NCBI GenBank assembly: GCA_002081555.1
Contig: MZNV01002349.1
Coordinates: forward strand, 1 to 28,824
Reading direction: 5' to 3'
Origin: Protostelium mycophagum
Lineage: Eukaryota > Evosea > Variosea > Protosteliida > Protosteliaceae
DNA length: 28,824 bases
Below, one piece after another: positions 22,322-28,824 of this stretch (the first letter of the stretch is position 1; each line of letters starts with the position of its first letter). The translations under genes and the position numbers were made by a program. Below the pieces are notes generated by a model. It was not told where the DNA came from and did no database searches. It saw only the letters and a program-made list of their open reading frames with translations.

Positions 22322-22445
22322 AAATAGTAGAAATTTATATTTTATACCTGACAGACGTAGTCGTGCGTTCTTGTATTTCACAAAAGTACGCACGACACAC
22401 AACCACTTGCAAACATAAATTTCATACACCAACAGCAAAGACGTG

Positions 22446-22810
22446 ATGACGAAATCAGAAGGAGAGAAGAAGTCCAAGTACCCTGAAGACGTTCAGAGGA
22501 AGATGAAAGAGGCAAAGAAAGAAGCCAAAGAGAAGGTTCTGAGAGAACATGGTGCAAGCGAGAGCGAGGTACGTGTATGATGGTGATTACGTCACTGACA
22601 TGGACTATTAGGAAGACAAGAAAAAGAGGTTGTCGCACAAAGAAAACAAAAAGCACTGCATAACCGCAGAGGAGAAGAAGGTCTATCATTATAATGTTTT
22701 ATGTGATCAGTAACTAAATGTTTCAGATGAAGCATGCCGAACTCACTCCTTTGGAGAAGAAGATAAGCGAAGCGAAAAAGCAAGCCAAAGCGAACGTTCT
22801 CGCTCAATGA
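22446..22810 (+). CDS. Lysine-rich 91-residue protein with internal repeat
   Basis: Three exons (22446-22568, 22612-22680, 22727-22810), all phase 0, give 91 residues with no recognised domain. About a third of residues are lysine, with many glutamates; the protein is probably helical or disordered. Exon 1 has KMKEAKKEAKEKVL and exon 3 has KISEAKKQAKANVL, so the end exons look like copies of one helix motif, joined by EDKKKRLSHKENKKHC. It could bind nucleic acids or acidic partners, but nothing in the sequence decides this. The short distance to the aquaporin stop (about 125 bases) makes it a separate downstream gene in the same direction. Confidence 0.65.
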
Positions 22811-23034
22811 TCAAGTTCATGGAAACATGGAAACAAAATGATGGACATAAAATGACAATCAAATCACCTTCTTTCTGCTTTTAGTACAAATCCGGAGATC
22901 TTCTGCAGAGCTTGATATTGTGTGAAAATCGAGAGTGGGCTGGAGAACTTTTCCCGCCAGAATTCAAATTACAAAAACGGGTTTCCGTTGAAAATCGCCG
23001 CAAATGAGAAACAGAGACTTGTGTTTGAAATATT
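22811..23034. other. Convergent 3' spacer
   Basis: About 220 bases shared by the 3' ends of the lysine-rich protein gene and the MYND protein gene. No open frame or repeat of note was found. Confidence 0.4.
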
Positions 23035-26000
23035 TCAGGATGATCTCTTGATGGCATCGCAGACCTTCTTATGTCCATATTGCTTCCAGTCTCTCTGTTG
23101 ACATTCTGCACAACAGTACCTCGCTGTCTTACACGAACCACAGATCTTATACTTGTCCTCGGTGGAGGACGCCGGCTTCGTGCAGCTCCAACAGATGACC
23201 TCTGGTCTCGTGAAATATGATGCTGTTGGGGTTACCCACTCTTATCAGCGGGTTGCCATCCATCGCAGTCTGCCCTCTTCAGTTTGTATTCTACTTGACT
23301 GCAGTCATTGTGACAATGCAGTCTCATCTGCAGCGTTGCTAGCGGGTTGCCATCCATCGCAGTCTGCCCTCTTCAGTTTGTATTCTACTTGACTGCAGTC
23401 ATTGTGACAATGCAGTCTCATCTGCAGCGTTGCTCTACTTGACTGCAGTCATTGTGACAATGCAGATCTCATCTGCAGCGTTGCTGCAGTGAAAGAATGC
23501 AAAACCTTCCGGCAAAATGCAACAGAACATTCAAATAAAGATGTTTGTCCTGGCAAAGCCAATTTGAGTGGCCGCACGTGCAAATGACGTTTTGTGATCA
23601 TTGTAGATAGGTCATGTCTCTTCACCTTTGCATAGGGATTCATGATAGAGATCTTGGTACCAGGTGGGATCAGTGTGGTAGCCTCCTTCACGCTGTTGCA
23701 CATGTTGTAGAATCCGATTCTTTCCACTTTGCCGGTCTCATCTTCTATGATTGAAAACACCGAGTTCATCATTCCGGGCATCTACATCATTCAGAAAGAG
23801 AAGTTCACTTGAAATTAGTACTAGCCATACGGTTATAACCGGATGACTTTGCGTAACTTTCACGTTTATAGATCAGCAGAAAGCTTGACAGTAACTAACG
23901 TGAAAACCAACGGTAGATTTCAAAGCATCACTCGTTTCAGCAAAGTATCATTTCGTGCAATGTAAATTACAATGAGGCAGAGACGCAACAACTTCTCTAT
24001 ACAAGTGGTGTCCACCATCTTTGCCACAAGAGTCCATGTGATAGATGACCGTCATCTGATCACCATACCTCTATCATTGTGCCTGTGAATATCCTTCCTT
24101 TATAGACCATCTCTCTTGTAAAGTCCATTTCCTCCAAAGTGATGGGCTTCAACCCCACCGGGCTATTTTTAGATCTGTTCAGGTTGGGTGGGGGTGCAAG
24201 TGTGAAGCTGATCTCGTATTTATGTACACCAAGCTGTGACAGCATGTCTCGGTGTTTCTTAATGCACTCCTGCCTGTACCGGCTGTCCAATTTCTCACTG
24301 AAAAACATCATTATTGTTGCAAAACGATCTCCAAACAAAAATGTTCACAAGTTGTTGGGTCAAAAGACAGATGCCACTGGTTGTCCTGTCCTCTTAATCT
24401 CTCTGTTGGCCCTCTCTTTACCTCTTAATACCTGGCTGACAATGTTCTTGATGTTGTCGTTGGCTCTGTGGAACGGCAGAGATTTTTCCTCTGCTGCAAG
24501 CCCTCTTTTGTACATCTCTTTGACCTGAGAGTGTTCAGTATCCGCCAAAACGGTGCTGTATGTTGTCTGTTTGATTTGCAGCGGGCTGTGGCAAAGCCAT
24601 AATATATAAGACATGCTAATGCAGTTGATTCAAGGTGGTATTGTTTGCGGCCACAAATGATATAAAAATATACACAAAAGACATATAGAAATCACTTTTG
24701 CGAAGTTTATCTTTCCGTGCAAAATTACAAAAACACATCTTGTACAAACTCCATTAAGTTTGTTGATACTTACTTTCTTGTGGTCAGCCATCTCGCTTGT
24801 TGTGTACACGTAAGCGATGCAGAAATAAGCTGTCATCATGTCAATCACGTCAAAATATGTCAAAAAATTACCGTCAGCGTGATTTTTATAATCGGGTGTG
24901 GTCAGACTGATAAACTTCTCAAAGTCCCTGATCCCCTCCATCTACAACAATGTCAACACATGTCAACACATGTCAATGACATGTCCACCTGTTTTCCCCG
25001 CACATTCCGATAAGCTGACCCCCTGGGTATGTCAGGTTTCACCGAAATTTCATCGAAATCTCACCTGCAAAAATATTGTGTCACGTCCTCTTGTATCTTT
25101 AAGCCCTTTGTGATGTCTTTGACACTCTCCTCAAATCTTTGCGCCATGGCAAGGGCAGCCGCTCTCATGTAGTAAAACTAAGCACATTTTGGATGGGCTC
25201 TTTGTGCAGCTTGCAAATGCTTCAAAGAGTTAGTTGGAGTGACATTGTTGAACACTGACATCTATGCATGCGATGGGGTTCTGCGCATTGATGATGAAGG
25301 TTAAGATCATGGCGTCTCTGTCCTGCTTGTTTCTTGTGTTGTTTATCATCTGTGGTTTATGTCAATATTCTTAGCCTTGTTGTAGATGGATTGTTTGAGG
25401 CAGATTGTAGAATGGGCTTTTACTTACTTTTTTTATTTGAATTTGAAGGTCAGGAGTTAACAGCATGGCAGTCTCATTGAGGATAACACTCTCCACCAGA
25501 TAATGCATCGCCTCTTTCTGTTTCCCTTGATCTACAACGTTTCATTTGAATGAAACGGCTCAATGATTTGTACTCACCGTATATCATGCTGACGCCTTTC
25601 AGCCAGAGAAGTCTGGCCTGCCACATCTGGTTAGCATAAACAGATTTCTCCGCCCAAAGATCTAAATTTGGGAATGGGTCTTGCTGAACCAATTTGTGGA
25701 TCTACAACAGTGTAAATGGCTAGAATTATGATTTTTGTTTGGAAAAATAGAAACGTAGATTTGCACGTTTGTTAATGTGTCATACTCACGTGTGGGTTTT
25801 CCATCTCTTTAATGGATGTCTCCAGGCTGTCCATTTCTTCTTTTGTGAGGGGCAGATCCATGATTGAACTTGGATCAACCTCATTGGAGGACCCATCTGC
25901 ACCTGCCGACTGCATCTCTGTCTCACCTAATCTGTATGATGTCAATGCTGTTGCAATCCAAGTGATGTCATTGGTATTGTAATGACGTCATCTATCTTGA

Positions 26001-26705
26001 AATACTTGATCGCATTCATAATGAGAATGATGATGATGTCACCTGAGACTTGCTGGTGCAAATCCAGCATCCACTGCCTTCTTCTACCAAACATTTGCCT
26101 TTGTCATGCAATCCTTCTTTCCTGACAAGATCTTCAGCAATTGCAAAACATCACGATAACCACGGTATTTCCGGTCAAACCCATAATGAATAATGTGAAG
26201 AATTCATGATACATACCTAAATCGCCACTCACGTACATTTCTCCGATATTATACATTGCCCTTGCCGCACCCTGGATTCCTCAACCTTCATAAAGAATAA
26301 AACTCCCACCTTATTTGCCGCACAATAGTACAGGTTGTAAGCTTTCTGTGGGCTTCGTTTGAAGTGGACTCCGTTGTGGTAACAGAAGGCGAGGTTCACC
26401 ATAGCACCAAGATAACCGAGATCTACACCTGAAAACATAAATGAATGAAAAATGTCATTATATTTCAGTGATTTTTGTTTACTATTGATGATCTCTTTCA
26501 TCCACAAACGAGGACAAAGCCACGAGAGATTTTGACAATTGTAGATGGAGGAATCATAAAATAAAATATTTTGTGATGTCAGCATTGCCCTATCAAATAA
26601 AATTCTCACTTTTCTGGTAATATTCCACGGCCTTTTCCACATTTATATTCGTGCCAATACCATTCATATAGATATTTCCAAGCGCGCACAACGCCTCTCC
26701 AATCC
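23035..26705 (-). CDS. SEL1-TPR-MYND protein, C-terminal part
   Basis: This is the distal part of what reads as one gene with the segments at 26774-27104 and 27128-28060. Exons in order: SEL1 repeats (IGEALCALGNIYMNGIGTN, VDLGYLGAMVNLAFCYHNG, GAARAMYNIGEMYVSGDLG, AVDAGFAPASLRLGETE); a linker with MDLPLTKEEMDSLETSIKEM; TPR-like helices (LWAEKSVYANQMWQARLL, KQKEAMHYLVESVILNE, YYMRAAALAMAQRFEESVKD); a middle domain (VYKGRIFTGTMIE, FSIIEDETGKVERIGFYN, PPGTKISIMNPYAKV) as in plant and protist TPR-MYND proteins; and a C-terminal MYND finger, CWSCTKPASSTED then ICGSCKTARYCCAECQQRDW and HKKVCD (about 23050-23190). MYND fingers bind proline-rich peptides, so an adaptor role is likely. One reading-frame offset of a single base appears near 26078-26092. 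The exon join before MYND is uncertain because of the tandem repeat there. Confidence 0.75.
23247..23485. repeat. 94-bp tandem repeat, 2.5 copies
   Basis: Copies at 23247-23340 and 23341-23434 appear identical. A third partial copy (23435-23485) repeats the last 50 bases with one inserted base. Each copy carries CTGCAG boxes. On the minus strand the array sits just before the MYND exon, mainly in an intron, so each copy offers further acceptor-like sites. Confidence 0.93.
24950..24978. repeat. Short tandem ATGTCAACAC repeat
   Basis: ATGTCAACAC occurs twice in direct succession, followed by the partial copy ATGTCA. It lies in an intron just upstream of the exon starting MEGIRDFEKF on the minus strand. 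No function suggested. Confidence 0.7.
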
Positions 26706-26757
26706 CTTTTGTCGGTCAGAATTTCACTTGAAATATGTCTCTGAAACCTCTTACATG

Positions 26758-27099
26758 ATCTAGATTAGAAAACATGGACAGCACGTTCATGGATGTTGAT
26801 CTCGGTCAGCACATGAAAGAGGAATGCCAAAAACGTGGCATGCCCCTACCCAATTGGAGGCCGCAAGTCGAAATGGTGACGTCATATCATGAGTCATCTC
26901 ACATCAATCTGACTTGTTGTAGATGATTGCACAAGGAGGACCCCAAGCTGATTTTATGTTGGGTGAGATGTACCTCTTTGGTGACATTGAAGCCGGAAAG
27001 TACGTATGATATTATCTGATGTCATGATGACATCTGTCAGGCAAAAAGACGAAGTCAAAGCCCTTCAGCACTTTGAGCGAATCATCAAAAGCTACATCC
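26758..27099 (+). other. Inverted exon block within the TPR-SEL1-MYND gene
   Basis: The interval is bounded by CATG at 26754-26757 and CATG at 27100-27103; the flanks resemble each other inversely (CCTCTTACATG at 26747, CATGAGAAGAGG at 27100). Read on the minus strand it holds no coding sequence, but on the plus strand it encodes the SEL1 part missing from the flanking minus-strand gene. If the interval is turned round, the upstream exon ends ..ACAAATG before GTCAG and an acceptor GATTAG follows before AAAACATGG, in phase. At the other end CCCAT is followed by the donor GTAAGAGG and runs in phase into the next exon at 26705. Two independent junctions that both work make chance unlikely. Confidence 0.8.
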
Positions 27100-27104
27100 C
27101 ATGA
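26774..27104 (+). CDS. SEL1-repeat coding segment, inverted middle part of the MYND gene
   Basis: Three exons (26774-26875, 26923-26999, 27041-27104) join in frame on the plus strand. They read MDSTFMDVDLGQHMKEECQK, then PQADFMLGEMYLFGDIEAG, a typical SEL1 helix pair, and QKDEVKALQHFERIIKSYIP before a TGA. Alone it would be an 80-residue protein with its own ATG. It is better explained as the internal part of the minus-strand gene on both sides: its SEL1 repeat continues into IGEALCALGNIYMNG at 26705, and its first exon continues the TPR end at 27139. Whether it is expressed alone cannot be told. Confidence 0.7.
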
Positions 27105-27127
27105 GAAGAGGACATGAAGACGTCAAT

Positions 27128-28060
27128 CTATAACTGACCATTTGTTGCCTTCTCAAACCTCTTCAGTGCGTACATCGCGCAACCACGTGCGTAATGAGAC
27201 ATGGAGTTCTCAGAATCAAGAGAGACGGCCTGGTTTGCCCTTTTTGTTCGCGCTGATGGACAACCGTGCTAGAGACCTCTCTATATATAGATATGCTTGT
27301 TGTTCTGGTGTTGCATTCAGCTGCATAAGGTAAACATTTTTCGACCAAGATAAAAGCACCACCTTCAGAGCTTGGTTCACTGCCTCTATCACCTCATTAT
27401 ATTTCTTTGCATCTCTGAGGCCCTTTGCTTTGAAAATGAGATTGTCCACCTTTGATCTGTCTTCTGACAAGCAAGTGTCACGCTTCAGGATGGCATCCAG
27501 CTCATCTGAAGGAACACCGAGAGCAGCTGCAGCTTTAGAGATATTCGCCCAAAATGATTGAAAGGCCGCAGAACAGAGGATTGGTGCTGGTGACGTGTTA
27601 AGGCAGACGTGATCAGAGATGAATAATTACCTAGAAGATGTGAAATGAGGTTTCTCGACTTCCATGGAAGTGATGTGGGGGGCGTCTGATCTATCTGGCC
27701 AGCCAGGAGCTAAGAGGATCAAGCTAAGAAGTGTGATGTCCCAAGTGTTTGGATCGGCTCTCTCAAGCATTTTCTTCTGATCAAATCTCAAATTTCCTTG
27801 CAAAGACCCAAGGATTGTCTTAAAAAATGAGAATCATCATAACAAGAATGTCGTTCACCATCAATTGAGCAACACTCTTTTTCTTGTCAGATTCCCAGTT
27901 TTGAGACGAGACAGTGTGCCATTTCTTCAGAAATACACTCCTCAACTCTTCACCTAATCTGCTTGATTCAGATTGGATGATGTGATTGTTCTGACCTGGA
28001 CAGAGCCTCATGGGCACGCATGAAATTAGCTTGCTCAGCTCTTGATGTTGTTGTGGCCAT
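27128..28060 (-). CDS. SEL1-TPR-MYND protein, N-terminal part (TPR)
   Basis: The start ATG at 28060 opens MATTTSRAEQANFMRAHEAL; the frame has an upstream in-phase ATG at 28153 as a less likely start. Exons continue with LGEELRSVFLKKWHTVSSQN, LMTILGSLQGNLRFDQKKML, WDITLLSLILLAPGWPDRSD, APILCSAAFQSFWANISKAA, then TPR helices (VDNLIFKAKGLRDAKKYNEV, IEAVNQALKLNATPEQQAYL, YIERSLARLSIS). The last part, QAVSLDSENSMSHYARGCAM and YALKRFEKATN, lies one base out of frame from the preceding part, with the change near the A/G run at 27234-27245. It may be a sequencing error or a real frameshift. Exonic sequence ends at 27139; unspliced it meets a stop at 27128-27130. The continuation lies in the inverted block. 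Confidence 0.7.
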
Positions 28061-28824
28061 TTCCAGGTAAAAATAATTTTTGAGATCGCAGGAAGGTGGC
28101 AAAAGGCAAACCCTTGTTGTTGTGGCGAAAAGGGACAGACATTGGCAAGCCAAAGCGAGATATTCTTCAACACAAAGTCACCAAGTCGCTCTTGTTACTA
28201 ACAAGACACTTCTGAAAATGAGAGCATTATTTGATCTTACACAAAGAAAGATTGACGGGCCGGTTTGCTCGAAATTTTGGGTTTGGCGGTGTCGGTCGGG
28301 ACTTTCTCAGAAAACCGCCCGTTTGACGCCGTTTGAATAAATCAAAAATTTCAAATTTAAATATGAAATCAATCAATATAAATACAAATAAAAAACTCGG
28401 TAAAATATTTTATTCACACATAGTTGTTCCAGATCCATTTTGTTTGTTGGATATTGATATGTGTCTCACGTGAGAGAGAATCTCATCATCTGGCAGTGAT
28501 GGGTGACCTTAATATATCATTGGTGATGTCATCACAAGATCATGACAAGCATTTCTTGGATTTATCTTCCTGTACCGCCATTTGTGAAGATCAATGTACA
28601 TCACATTTTGCATTGCCAATCTGCGGCCGCACCATCAAGTTGCAAAATAAAAAGTTTCAAAGTCATATTATTATACCTCATAGCCAATACAATTGTACGG
28701 TACAAGGAATGTACCATCACAATCAGTGAATGACATAAAATCAAAACCGCCAATTTTGATCATTTTTGCGCCACGTGCCTGCTGCGTTTTGTCAGAGTTT
28801 GCAAGACAAATTGAACTCCGAGGT
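28061..28824. other. Upstream region of the TPR-SEL1-MYND gene; no clear gene
   Basis: The 5' flank of the minus-strand gene and sequence up to the window edge. Around 28350-28410 it is A/T-rich, with TTTATT near 28410 that would read AATAAA on the minus strand. A minus-strand frame ending SGTTMCE with a TAA just before that signal could be the last exon of a further gene, but I cannot link it to upstream exons. A 12-base palindrome TCTCACGTGAGA (E-box core) lies at 28464-28475, and TTGTACGGTACAA near 28692. Plus-strand open frames here show no motif. Confidence 0.4.

Noticed and set aside
24139-24528. Plus-strand open frame of 129 codons with hydrophobic stretches
   Set aside because: Antisense to exons of the TPR-MYND gene; hydrophobic runs result from complementing its lysine- and glutamate-rich codons.
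28080-28340. Plus-strand open frame near the right end
   Set aside because: No motif, overlaps the likely promoter and 5' UTR of the minus-strand TPR gene, and lacks splice-like structure.
1-28824. Retroelements, DNA transposons, virus-derived genes, CRISPR arrays
   Set aside because: No reverse transcriptase, integrase, transposase, capsid or Cas1/Cas2 motifs and no long terminal repeats or spaced repeat arrays were seen; the Cas4-like domain is part of a eukaryotic-type spliced helicase gene.

Overview
The window is nuclear DNA of an intron-rich, gene-dense unicellular eukaryote. Introns are mostly 40-110 bases, with GT..AG borders and 3' ends often reading GTTGTAG or TNCAG. Intergenic gaps are small, and several gene pairs are divergent with 50-250 bases between start codons. 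The gene set (saposin-purple acid phosphatase, V-ATPase subunit C, PIG-L, DNAJC8-like J protein, a lectin/IPT/GPS receptor with a kinase-like domain, TPR-SEL1-MYND protein) and the compact style suggest an amoebozoan, perhaps a protosteliid. That placement is inference only. I see no bacterial operons, CRISPR arrays, retroelements or virus-derived genes.

Layout. A possible small minus-strand gene (24-436) faces a saposin B-purple acid phosphatase gene (+, 489-2891). A very intron-rich nuclease-helicase gene (+, 3066-9465) follows. It has a Cas4/RecB-like nuclease with an Fe-S type cysteine set at its N-terminus and an SF1 (Upf1-like) helicase at its C-terminus. Next are NDP kinase (-, 9960-10546), a DNAJC8-like J protein with a WASP-like polyproline tail (-, 11104-12249), PIG-L de-N-acetylase (+, 12340-13136), a 51-residue single-span protein (-, 13341-13521), a three-span protein of unknown function (-, 13737-14709) and V-ATPase subunit C (+, 14932-16531).

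A large minus-strand receptor gene (16638-20575) carries lectin-like, EGF-like, IPT/TIG and GAIN/GPS-like ectodomain parts, one membrane span and a pseudokinase. An aquaporin (+, 20840-22321) and a lysine-rich 91-residue protein (+, 22446-22810) follow. The rest, 23035-28060, reads as a single minus-strand gene for a TPR-SEL1-TPR-MYND protein.

Most notable observations: (1) inside the TPR-SEL1-MYND gene, a block of about 342 bases (26758-27099) lies on the opposite strand between two CATG tetramers. Turning it round gives canonical splice sites and the correct reading phase at both junctions, so it is a local inversion or an assembly error. (2) A nonamer, GTTGTAGAT/ATCTACAAC, occurs about two dozen times, mostly in introns and in both orientations. 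(3) A 91-bp tandem duplication copies a splice acceptor and the exon start in the catalytic-loop region of the pseudokinase, and a 94-bp unit is repeated 2.5 times in the TPR-MYND gene. (4) Several domain fusions are unusual.

The genes do not form one pathway. Membrane traffic and surface functions recur (V-ATPase, PIG-L/GPI anchors, secreted phosphatase, receptor, aquaporin), alongside nucleic-acid and nucleotide functions (helicase-nuclease, DNAJC8-like splicing factor, NDP kinase).
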